Source: Rhodocyclaceae bacterium (GTDB lineage Bacteria > Pseudomonadota > Gammaproteobacteria > Burkholderiales > Rhodocyclaceae). Taken from it: a stretch of DNA of 9,073 nt. The position numbers and the translations under genes are program-made. Within the stretch, counting starts at the first letter, position 1; every line of letters starts with the position of its first letter. The stretch is from assembly GCA_030682595.1 (NCBI GenBank), contig JAUXNZ010000286.1:1-9073 (forward strand), in the 5' to 3' direction. Below, in pieces: positions 1 through 6,809 of the stretch. Below the pieces are notes generated by a model that saw nothing but the letters and a program-made list of their open reading frames with translations, did no database searches and was not told the origin of the DNA.

Positions 1-1
1 G

Positions 2-22
2 CTGGTGGTGCTGAAGGCGTAA
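2..22 (+). CDS. Possible last codons of a convergent gene (partial)
   Basis: Reading the plus strand from base 2 gives L-V-V-L-K-A followed by TAA at 20-22, which looks like the hydrophobic end of a protein. If real, this gene is convergent with the hybrid kinase gene, and the hairpin repeats at 34-97 lie between the two stop codons. Only six codons are visible, so the call rests on position and reading alone; the bases could equally be non-coding. Confidence 0.25.
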   Translation: MVVLKA

Positions 23-33
23 AAGTCGGCGCT

Positions 34-97
34 GGCGGGACGGCGTCAGCCGTCACGCCGCCAACGTGGGGACGGCATCAGCCGTCACGCCGCCCAC
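34..97. repeat. Two tandem hairpin-forming repeats
   Basis: Two near-identical 24-base units at 39-62 and 71-94 differ only at one base (G or A in GACGGCRTCAGCCGTC). Each has a perfect 6-bp stem, GACGGC/GCCGTC, around a 4-base loop. The first copy extends outward with GGCG/CGCC across one mismatch (34-59). The second has flanking GTGGG and CCCAC (66-70, 93-97) that could pair across an internal loop. The block begins 16 bases beyond the stop of the minus-strand kinase gene. It could act as a transcription-end structure or be a REP-like dispersed repeat. No T-run directly follows either stem, so it is not a classic intrinsic terminator; the nearest on the minus strand is a TTTT about 9 bases past the left-hand hairpin. 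Confidence 0.65.
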
Positions 98-112
98 CGG
101 GGCCGAAACGGT

Positions 113-2938
113 TCAGCCCCGCGGTTTCTCCAGCCACTTCAACAGCGTTTCGAACAGCACCGGCGGGTCGATCGGTTTCGGCAGGTGATCGTTCATGCCG
201 GCCTCGAGACAGACCTGCCGGTCCTCGTCGAAGGCGTTCGCGGTAGTCGCCAGGATCGGTGTGTCGCGGTTCAGCGAGTCGGCGCGGATTCCCCGGGTGG
301 CATCGACGCCATTCAGGTTCGGCATCTGCATGTCCATCATGATCAACGCGTAGCGATTCCTGCGCGCCAGATCGAGCGCCTCCTGGCCATCCGGTGCGAC
401 ATCCACCTGCAGCCCGACGGCATCGAGCAGGCAGAGCAACACCTCGCGGTTGATCGGTTCGTCTTCGGCGAGCAGGATGCGCGCGCCGGGGAAGCGCGTG
501 CGGATCTGCATCTCGGTTTCGTTCTTGCGGAAACCCGGCGCTGGTGCAACGGCACGAGCCCCCAGTGGCAGACGGAGGGTAAACCAGAAGGTGCTGCCGG
601 AGTCCGGTTTGCTGGAAACGCCGATTTCCCCGCCCATCATGTGCACCAGGCGTTTGCTGATCGCCAGGCCGAGGCCGGTGCCGCCATAGCTGCGCGTCAT
701 CGAGTTGTCGGCCTGCTCGAAGGCTGTGAACAGGCGCGCCTGCACCTCCGGAGCAATGCCGATGCCGGTGTCGATGACCTCGAAACGCAGTAGTGCCGCG
801 GCGGCGTTGTCCGCGGCGCGGCGGATCTGCACCGTGACGCTGCCGTGTGGAGTGAACTTGATGGCGTTGCCGGCGAGATTGAGCAGTATCTGGCTGAGGC
901 GCAGCGGGTCGCCGACGAGATTCAGGCGCGCGAGATCAGCCGGCAGGTCGACGGTGAATTTCAGGCCCTTGTCGCTGGCGCGGTGGCCGGCGAGGCTGAC
1001 GAGGTTTTCCACCACGGTGCCGAGCTGGAAATCGGTCTGTTCCAGAACCATGCGGTCGGCCTCGATCTTGGAGATGTCGAGGATGTTGTTGATCACCGCG
1101 AGCAGGTGCTGCGAGGCTTGATCGATCTTGCCAAGCTGGTCGCGCAGTTTGGGGTCGTCGGTACGGCGCAGCGCCAGTCCCGTCATACCCATGATGGCAT
1201 TCATCGGCGTGCGCAGTTCATGCGACATGTTCGCCAGGAACGCGCTCTTCGCCCGGTTGGCGGCCTCGGCGGCTCCCTTGGCATCGACCAGTTCGATCGT
1301 GCGCGCCATGACCTGCGCTTCGAGGTTGTTGCGATGCTGCTCCAGTTCGGCTTCGACGCGCTTCTGTTCCGTCAGGCTGATGTCGATGCAATACATTTCG
1401 GGACCCGCGGGCCCGGTCTGCATGACGTGGCTGGAAAACACCGGTACCGGCGAGCCGGCTTTGTGGCGCAACACCAGTTCGCCCGCAGGGATGGCCGGAC
1501 CGCCGGCAATCCAGGCGCTGACGGCGTCACTGACGTTCTGGCGCATCTCATCAGGAATGATCAGGTCTTCAAGCTGTTTCCCCAGCGCCTCCGCTGCGGA
1601 ATAACCGTATAGCGCTTCGCTTGCCTGGTTCCAGAACATCACCCGGCGTTGGGAATCGTAGCCCTGCACGGCTATCCCCGGCGTGTTTTCGAACAGCGTG
1701 CGGAAGCGTTGCTCGCTTGCCTGCAACACCCGTGAAACCCGCTGCTGGGCGAAATCCGCCGCGGCGCGCGCGGCCAGGATGCGCATGCCGGAAACGATGT
1801 CCTCCGAGTCGGCGAGCGCCCGGCGGCTCACCAGGACGATCAATCCAAGTACCTGCCCATTGTTGTCGACAATAGGTTCGCCGATATATCCGACGGCATG
1901 CAGTGTCACCAGGTCGTGATCGGTTGGAAACAATTGCTGCACATGCTCCGCATAACACTGGTGCGCACGCTGCATCACGTTCTCGCACGGCGTGCCGCGC
2001 AGCGCATAGACATAACCGGGCTCGAGCCGCTGGCCATCGAGGCAGCCGGCAACGACCCTGACCTCCACCTGATTGGGTTCCAGCAGCGCGATATGGACGT
2101 ATTCGACAGCGAATTGCCGGGCGGCGAATTCCGCCATCGCCTCGAAAATCCGTTCGCCATGATCCTGTGAAACGAAGTTCGCGATGTTCAGCAGGGTCGA
2201 TTCGATCCGGCGTTGTTCGGTGACGTCCCGCGCGACGCCGAACAGGCCGACGATTTCGCCATTGTCATCGCGAATCGGATATTTGCGGTTGTCGACCCAG
2301 CCTTGTTGTCCAGCCTTGGAACGATAGCCTTGGACTTCGTGCGCGACCGGGAGGCCGCTAAAGATTTGCTTTTCCAAGCGGTAATAAATGTCGGCGTATT
2401 CCTCGGGAAGGACATCGTAGTCGGTCTGGCCGAGCAGGTCGGTCCAGTGTTCGGCCGGATCGCCCAGCTCCACCAGCGTCTGGCTGGCGCCGGTGAACAC
2501 GTGGTTGCGATCCTTGAAATGGATGAAGTCATTGGTGTTTTCCATCATGGCGCGGAAGTTCGCCGTCATGGCGGCATCGCCGAGCGTCCGGGACAGGCTC
2601 TTGGCATCCTGCAGGCGGAGGTCGAGGGCAACGCGATCACCTTCCACCTGTTTCTCGTACAGCGCCTTGACGCAGCGAATGCGGCCATTCGCCTGGCGCA
2701 CGCGCAGGTTGAAGACGCCGTGATCCGGCTGGCATGCGGGGGAAAAGAGGGCTGCGGCCAGGTCCTGGTCGTCGGCGTGAATGCGCTCCGGCAATGCAAC
2801 GGTGCCATCCAGGAAGTTCGCCCGCGGGAAGCCCAGCAGCAGCTCGACCTGTGCGTTGACAGCAAGCAAGCTGGGCGAATCGCCCAACATGAAGCGGAAC
2901 GAGGCTTCAGGAACAGGCCGGACTTCGGTTCTCACCAT
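113..2938 (-). CDS. Hybrid sensor histidine kinase/response regulator (PAS-PAS-GAF-PAS-HisKA-HATPase-REC)
   Basis: This 941-residue protein is a soluble hybrid two-component kinase; no signal peptide or membrane segment is seen, so it should sense a cytoplasmic cue. Domains in order are: a divergent PAS (about 12-112), PAS/PAC (about 126-246, ending in a DVTEQRR motif), GAF (about 250-400), PAS (about 410-525), a short coiled linker, HisKA with phospho-acceptor His573 in SHELRTP, a HATPase with N-box Asn687/Asn691, G1 DTGIG at 723-727 and G2 GGTGLGL at 752-758, and a receiver domain (about 819-937) with acidic Glu825/Asp826, phospho-acceptor Asp869, Thr899 and Lys921. All kinase and receiver residues are intact. 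There is no HPt domain or DNA-binding output, so onward phosphotransfer would need a separate HPt protein or regulator, none of which is in the window. The ATG start is preceded by GAGAG about 9 bases upstream. The signal and target cannot be read from the sequence. Confidence 0.95.
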   Translation of the reverse strand: MVRTEVRPVPEASFRFMLGDSPSLLAVNAQVELLLGFPRANFLDGTVALPERIHADDQDLAAALFSPACQPDHGVFNLRVRQANGRIRCVKALYEKQVEGDRVALDLRLQDAKSLSRTLGDAAMTANFRAMMENTNDFIHFKDRNHVFTGASQTLVELGDPAEHWTDLLGQTDYDVLPEEYADIYYRLEKQIFSGLPVAHEVQGYRSKAGQQGWVDNRKYPIRDDNGEIVGLFGVARDVTEQRRIESTLLNIANFVSQDHGERIFEAMAEFAARQFAVEYVHIALLEPNQVEVRVVAGCLDGQRLEPGYVYALRGTPCENVMQRAHQCYAEHVQQLFPTDHDLVTLHAVGYIGEPIVDNNGQVLGLIVLVSRRALADSEDIVSGMRILAARAAADFAQQRVSRVLQASEQRFRTLFENTPGIAVQGYDSQRRVMFWNQASEALYGYSAAEALGKQLEDLIIPDEMRQNVSDAVSAWIAGGPAIPAGELVLRHKAGSPVPVFSSHVMQTGPAGPEMYCIDISLTEQKRVEAELEQHRNNLEAQVMARTIELVDAKGAAEAANRAKSAFLANMSHELRTPMNAIMGMTGLALRRTDDPKLRDQLGKIDQASQHLLAVINNILDISKIEADRMVLEQTDFQLGTVVENLVSLAGHRASDKGLKFTVDLPADLARLNLVGDPLRLSQILLNLAGNAIKFTPHGSVTVQIRRAADNAAAALLRFEVIDTGIGIAPEVQARLFTAFEQADNSMTRSYGGTGLGLAISKRLVHMMGGEIGVSSKPDSGSTFWFTLRLPLGARAVAPAPGFRKNETEMQIRTRFPGARILLAEDEPINREVLLCLLDAVGLQVDVAPDGQEALDLARRNRYALIMMDMQMPNLNGVDATRGIRADSLNRDTPILATTANAFDEDRQVCLEAGMNDHLPKPIDPPVLFETLLKWLEKPRG

Positions 2939-2979
2939 GATCGTGCACTCTCAACGCTGACCGTATGATCATTATGCTG

Positions 2980-3240
2980 TCAGTACAACTTGACCGTGGA
3001 ACTTTCTTCTCTCCAGCGCGCTTCGTCATTGTTCGCCACTCTATCGAGATCGGTTGGCGTCGCCGCGGGGTCGTCCACCCACTCGCGCAGGAGGGGGCTG
3101 CCGTTGATGAGGTCGATGGCGAGGCGGTCATGCTCGTATTCGTAGGGAAAATCCCGCCAGAGCGGGTAATCCGGCAGCAAGGCAGCGACGTCGATGTCTG
3201 GGGCGCCGAAAAGTTCCGGTGGATGGGCGGTGCGATGAAA
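2980..3240 (-). pseudogene. Truncated, internally deleted copy of the DUF1343 gene 3' end
   Basis: The minus-strand reading contains ELFGAPDIDVAALL joined directly to PDYPLWRDFPYEYE and continues to a stop in the same relative place as the intact DUF1343 gene at 5002-6207. About 70% of roughly 78 alignable residues are identical. The junction (between 3174 and 3175) lacks what corresponds to 5197-5400 of the intact gene, exactly 204 bases or 68 codons, so the frame is preserved. Everything upstream of the ELFGAPDID region, about two thirds of the protein, is missing; similarity stops about 20 bases from the ankyrin stop codon. The frame stays open back to an ATG at 3306 inside the ankyrin gene, which would give a 108-residue product, but its first part is just the ankyrin 3' end read in another frame and I see no ribosome site supporting it. 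It is most likely a non-functional remnant of a diverged duplicate. Confidence 0.85.
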
Positions 3241-3259
3241 TCTGGCCGGAGGGATATGT

Positions 3260-4042
3260 TCAGTGCTTTGCGCCCTTGCGCAACAGCAGTTCGACGATTT
3301 CGGCACTTTCAGGGTCCGGCGCGCTTTTCGCCAGGGTCAGGGCGGTTTCCCCCTTTTTCGTACAAACTGAAACATCGGCGCCCCGTTCGATCAGCAGCCG
3401 GGCAATGTCCAGGATTCCTCCGGAAAGTGAGAGCAGCAGGGGCGTAAAACCCAGGCTGTCCCGCACATTGATCTGGGCGCCTTTCTTGATCAATGCTTCC
3501 GCGATTGTCTTGTAGCCGCGCGTCGGTTTGCCGCAGGCGACCAGCAGCGGGGTCAGTCCCAGCCGGTCCCTGGCATTTGCGTCTGCACCGGCATCCAGAA
3601 GAATCTTGGCAACTACGGTATGCCCCTGTTTCAGGGCATACATGAGGGGTTCATTGCCGCTCTCGTCGGCACGGTGAATGTTGAAGTTCGAGCGCACAAA
3701 CAGGTCGACCAGCTCCCGGTCACCATTACGCAAGGCAAGAAAGAATGTTTCTTTTTCCAGGCCAACCCCGCGTCGTTCGAGTTCGCGAATGGCATCTTCG
3801 TTTTTCTCGCCTTTGCGGAGGGTTTCCTGGTCGCTGAGTTCACTCAGCATGATGATTTCCTTCATGACTTCGCTCGGAAATCCTTTGCGCCCGCCGCGCG
3901 TGTCCATCAGCAGTTCGCTGAAATAATCGCTGACTTCCGGCTTGCCCCAGAGATTTTCAATTCTGGTCAGCACCCGGTCATATTGCTTCTCCAGGTGTGA
4001 GGGGTAGCTATCTCCAAGGCTTTCAAAAAGAGGATGCTTCAT
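3260..4042 (-). CDS. Ankyrin-repeat protein with betaproteobacterial-type N-terminal region
   Basis: This 260-residue cytoplasmic protein (no signal peptide) has two parts. Residues 1-75 form a compact region containing LWGKPE, then MDTRGGRKGFPSEV and an acidic helix; I recall similar RGGRxGFP regions in betaproteobacterial hypothetical proteins, but their function is unknown to me. Residues about 97-260 are five ankyrin repeats (about 97-129, 130-161, 163-198, 199-230, 232-260) with typical TPLL, LLxxGAD and NARD/NVRD elements, indicating a protein-binding surface. The final repeat ends at the stop codon with LLLRKGAKH. No clear Shine-Dalgarno precedes the ATG at 4042. The 126-base gap to the upstream exported-protein gene holds no promoter I can support. 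The coding sequence is less GC-rich (about 53% in a sampled 60 bases) than flanking genes, consistent with separate ancestry. Its partner is unknown; the neighbouring exported protein is a possibility. Confidence 0.9.
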   Translation of the reverse strand: MKHPLFESLGDSYPSHLEKQYDRVLTRIENLWGKPEVSDYFSELLMDTRGGRKGFPSEVMKEIIMLSELSDQETLRKGEKNEDAIRELERRGVGLEKETFFLALRNGDRELVDLFVRSNFNIHRADESGNEPLMYALKQGHTVVAKILLDAGADANARDRLGLTPLLVACGKPTRGYKTIAEALIKKGAQINVRDSLGFTPLLLSLSGGILDIARLLIERGADVSVCTKKGETALTLAKSAPDPESAEIVELLLRKGAKH

Positions 4043-4168
4043 CGCGTGCTTGTTGCATGTCAGGTCAGGTTGGCGCCATGTTCAACGGTTTGAGCGCAAT
4101 GGTAGTACAGGCAGGTACGGAATGACACACTGGACTGCATGCAGCAAAGGTGTATCGCTGGCGGAATG

Positions 4169-4972
4169 TCAATTACCGTTCGCTGGTGGCGGTGTTGTGA
4201 AATTGAGCGCGGAGTCGACGAAGTGGAATAGCAACGTCGGCGGGTGCCAGCCGGCAGCCGGACGCAGAACCTTCTTGACCGAATCGTTCAGTTGCAACTC
4301 GACACGGTAGCTTGCCGGGAAGGTGGTGTCCCAGCGCGGCAGTGCCTGCTTCAGGAATTCCATCTCGTGATCTTCGCGGACGATGATACCCATGGTTTCG
4401 AGCAGGCTGAGCTTCGGCCAGTGTTCTCCACCGGGTCGGCCATAGGTGACGACTCCCATAAAGCGTTGAAAGTCATTGTAGAACGGCATGTCTGGTTCGA
4501 CGAGCTTGCCGTTCGAGTAGATGGCATCCATGAAGTAGGTGACCGTCAGGTTGCGTGGCGCCCTGCGTGCCCATTGGTACAGCACATCGTGCAGCGTCGC
4601 CGACATGCACAGCTCAAGATGCCCGCCGACAATGTAGAGGTGGCTCGGGGTGACGTCGAAGCTGATTTCGCCGCCCTGCGAGAACACCCAGTAGTCAGGT
4701 GCGCAGTCTTCCATGAAGTAAAACGCTTCCGGAGTGTCGTCCTGGAGGTAGATGATCGGAATCCGGTTGTCCTTGGCAAAGCGCACTGCTTCGTCAAGAC
4801 CACGTTTGGTCGAGAACCGCGCATCGTGCGTCGAGGTCGAATGTGTCACGATCATTACGGCATCGCCTTGCAGCCTGACCTGCGCTGGCCCAGTAATCTT
4901 ATGCGGTGCGCATTCGGCGAGGCTCGGGTTGGCAAGCAACAGCAGCGGCAGCAACAGCAGCAGGCGCAACAT
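4169..4972 (-). CDS. Exported protein of unknown function, degenerate isochorismatase-like fold suspected
   Basis: The 267-residue product starts with a Leu-rich signal peptide (residues 1-19, likely cut after SLA), so the mature protein should be periplasmic or secreted. The -1 residue before Cys21 is Glu, so a lipoprotein signal is unlikely. I do not recognise the family by name. Residues 115-129 (VGGHLELCMSATLHD) reproduce the spacing of the nucleophile elbow of isochorismatase/nicotinamidase-type cysteine hydrolases, V-G-x5-C-x3-T-x2-D, with Cys122 in the nucleophile place. Residues 37-79 read like the first strand-helix-strand of that fold. However, the expected Asp on strand 1 is replaced within MIVTHST, and there is no Lys between 81 and 140 for the catalytic Lys. 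It may therefore be a binding protein or non-canonical enzyme. The gene starts 29 bases after the DUF1343 stop, with only a weak AAGAGA as a possible ribosome site, and probably shares its transcript. Confidence 0.8.
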   Translation of the reverse strand: MLRLLLLLPLLLLANPSLAECAPHKITGPAQVRLQGDAVMIVTHSTSTHDARFSTKRGLDEAVRFAKDNRIPIIYLQDDTPEAFYFMEDCAPDYWVFSQGGEISFDVTPSHLYIVGGHLELCMSATLHDVLYQWARRAPRNLTVTYFMDAIYSNGKLVEPDMPFYNDFQRFMGVVTYGRPGGEHWPKLSLLETMGIIVREDHEMEFLKQALPRWDTTFPASYRVELQLNDSVKKVLRPAAGWHPPTLLFHFVDSALNFTTPPPANGN

Positions 4973-5001
4973 GTCGGTCTCTTAGGGGATAGTTGGAGGA
5001 T

Positions 5002-6207
5002 TCAGTAGAGCGTGGACGCTTGTATCTCATCGCGCCAGACAGCCTCGTCTGCGGACGCCAGCGCATCGAGATCGGCGCAGCTTGCCGTGGGATCGTCCAC
5101 CCACTGCCTGAGAAATTCGCCGCCATTGATCAGGTCGATCGCCAGGCGGTTCTGCTCGTACTCATAGGGGAAGTCACGCCACAGCGGGTAGTCCGGCTGC
5201 AGATGGCGCAGCACCTTGAAGGCGAGTGCCATCAGACGCCAGGGGCGGAACGCCGCGTGGTTGTAATGGACCGGGTCCTCGACATGGATCTGGATGCCTT
5301 GGCAGAGCTGGCCGGTGTGTTTGTGGAAGGTTGGCTCGAACCAGCAGGGTCGCAGTTTGCAGCCGGTGAGCCATTGTGGCGCGAGCGATGTCATTTCCCT
5401 GAGAAGTGCGGTCGCATCGATGTCCGGGGCGCCGAACAGCTCCAGCGGCCGGGTGGTGCCACGCCCCTCGGACAGCGTTGTGCCTTCGAGCATTACAGTG
5501 CCGGCATAGCAGCGCGCCATCGAAAGATTCGGTGCGTTGGGACTGGGGTTGATCCAGCTGCGTTCATCGAGTGGCCAGCCGTAGCCGGGAGCGGCATCTG
5601 GTTGCCATCCTTCCATCGTCACGATTTCGCAATCGACATCGAGTTTCAGCGTGGTGATGAACCAGCGCGCCAGTTCGCCCATGGTCAGTCCATGGCGCAT
5701 CGGCAGCGGACCGGCACCGACAAAACTTTCCCAGCCGGGAGTGAGCCGCAGGCCTTCGACGGGGCGGCCGACGGGGTTCGGCCGGTCGAGAATCCACACC
5801 GTTTTGTCGTGGCGTGCGGCGGCTTCGAGCAGGTAGCGCAGGGTGGTGATGAAGGTGTAGATGCGGCAGCCGAGATCCTGCAGGTCGACGAGCAGCACGT
5901 CGAACGTGTCCAGCATGACATCGGTCGGGCGGCGTACCGCACCGTACAGACTGAAAACGGGAATGCCGTGTTGCGGATCGAGGTAGTCCGGCGACTCGAT
6001 CATGTTGTCCTGCTTGTCGCCGCGCAGGCCGTGCTGCGGGCCGAAGGCGGCGGTCAGGTGGATTTCCGGCAACGTGGCGAGGGCGTCGAGGCTGTGCGTC
6101 AGCTCGCGCGTGGTCGAGGCGGGGTGGGCGAGCAGGGCGACGCGCCGACCGGCCAGTGGCTTGCGCAAGGCAGCATCTGCGATGAGGCGGTCGAGGCCGA
6201 ATTTCAT
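5002..6207 (-). CDS. DUF1343 family protein (NamZ-type exo-beta-N-acetylmuramidase family, GH171)
   Basis: The 401-residue protein carries the family's landmarks: FGPQHGLRGDKQDN (55-68), SLYG (86-89), VDLQDLGCRIYTF (107-119), LDRPNPVGRPVEG (140-152), MRHGLTMGE (170-178), LFGAPDID (257-264) and a C-terminal PDYPLWRDFPYEYE. Characterised members such as Bacillus subtilis NamZ remove N-acetylmuramic acid from non-reducing ends of peptidoglycan fragments, a wall-recycling step. Unlike exported NamZ, this one shows no signal peptide, so it may act in the cytoplasm. The FGPEHG motif of many relatives is FGPQHG here; if that Glu is catalytic (my recollection), activity may differ. The ATG at 6207 is chosen over an in-frame TTG at 6213 because it makes an ATGA overlap with the DOMON-like stop, implying translational coupling. 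A diverged fragment of the same gene lies at 2980-3240. Confidence 0.9.
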   Translation of the reverse strand: MKFGLDRLIADAALRKPLAGRRVALLAHPASTTRELTHSLDALATLPEIHLTAAFGPQHGLRGDKQDNMIESPDYLDPQHGIPVFSLYGAVRRPTDVMLDTFDVLLVDLQDLGCRIYTFITTLRYLLEAAARHDKTVWILDRPNPVGRPVEGLRLTPGWESFVGAGPLPMRHGLTMGELARWFITTLKLDVDCEIVTMEGWQPDAAPGYGWPLDERSWINPSPNAPNLSMARCYAGTVMLEGTTLSEGRGTTRPLELFGAPDIDATALLREMTSLAPQWLTGCKLRPCWFEPTFHKHTGQLCQGIQIHVEDPVHYNHAAFRPWRLMALAFKVLRHLQPDYPLWRDFPYEYEQNRLAIDLINGGEFLRQWVDDPTASCADLDALASADEAVWRDEIQASTLY

Positions 6208-6782
6208 GGCCAATGTGTGGGGCGAAAGCCCCGCGGGCCGAGGCTCAGGACAAAACCGGCATGGTGATGGAAATCCGGCTTGCCGGGCGGATGCGTGAGT
6301 GCCCAGTAACCGAGGCTGCCGTCACCCGCTTCCAGCACGACCGCCAGTGCGATGTGCAGGCTGTCCGCCAACGGCAGGGCAGCTGTCGGCAGCTTGACAT
6401 CGAGTTGCAAGAGGTTTTCCGCGCGACTGACCTGGATGCTCGGCGCCGGGCCGTTTGGGGTTGCTGGCGCGCGTTGGCGGTAATCGAGAAAGTCGTAGGT
6501 GGCGGATTGTCCCGAGGGCGAAAAATTGAACTCGCGGTAGCGGGTGCTGCCGGCCTGGCCGATGAAAATCTCGCAACAGGTATGCCGCCACAGCGCTTCG
6601 GCGGGGGCCGGCGCGTGCGGCGTGGGGACGCGCAGATCGAGGTTCAGGCCGCGGATGGCATAGCGGATGCCCAGCCCGCCGGTGGCGGACTGGGTGAGCG
6701 TGGCGTCAATGCGCTCATGAAAGCGCGCCGGGTTGGCCGGATGGCTGGCGAGTGCGCTATGGACCGAATGGACCATGTTCAT
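6204..6782 (-). CDS. DOMON-like domain protein
   Basis: This roughly 192-residue soluble protein matches the bacterial DOMON-like beta-sandwich family annotated near cell-wall genes. Visible hallmarks are LWRHTCCEIFIG, then REFNFSPSGQ and YDFLDYR, then a C-terminal GYWALTHPPGKPDFHH segment. DOMON domains bind haem or sugars; which ligand this type binds is not established to my knowledge, and I see no signal peptide. The protein is coupled by ATGA to the downstream DUF1343 gene, suggesting shared function, perhaps in muropeptide or sugar handling (inference). A GGGAGG at 6788-6793 favours the ATG at 6782 (5-base spacing), with ATGs at 6785 and 6776 as alternatives. A GTG at 6824 would extend the protein by 14 residues but lies inside a hairpin repeat and has no ribosome site, so I rejected it. 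Confidence 0.85.
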   Translation of the reverse strand: MNMVHSVHSALASHPANPARFHERIDATLTQSATGGLGIRYAIRGLNLDLRVPTPHAPAPAEALWRHTCCEIFIGQAGSTRYREFNFSPSGQSATYDFLDYRQRAPATPNGPAPSIQVSRAENLLQLDVKLPTAALPLADSLHIALAVVLEAGDGSLGYWALTHPPGKPDFHHHAGFVLSLGPRGFRPTHWP

Positions 6783-6809
6783 CATGGCCTCCCACGCTCG
6801 CAAACCCGG

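Noticed and set aside
2213..2968. Plus-strand open frame of about 250 codons opposite the kinase N-terminal region
   Set aside because: The minus strand here encodes clear PAS domains; the antisense product is featureless.
2964..2999. Possible promoter for the kinase gene (CATAAT on the minus strand at 2971-2976)
   Set aside because: No acceptable -35 element lies 16-18 bases upstream, and the AT-rich bases include a chance palindrome ATGATCAT.
4043..4168. Regulatory RNA or promoter in the gap before the ankyrin gene
   Set aside because: A weak TTGAAC-N17-TGACAT arrangement exists on the minus strand, but the -10 match is poor and no stable hairpin stands out.
4931..4968. CAG/CAA-rich tract that looks like a trinucleotide repeat
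   Set aside because: It is the complement of the Leu codons (mainly CTG) of the exported protein's signal peptide and is interrupted.
6208..6213. TTG start six bases upstream for the DUF1343 protein
   Set aside because: The ATG at 6207 gives a typical ATGA overlap with the upstream stop and needs no rare start codon.
4993..6267. Long plus-strand open frame (424 codons) opposite the DUF1343 gene
   Set aside because: Its translation has no recognisable domain and mirrors the codons of a well-supported minus-strand gene; such antisense frames are common at this GC content.
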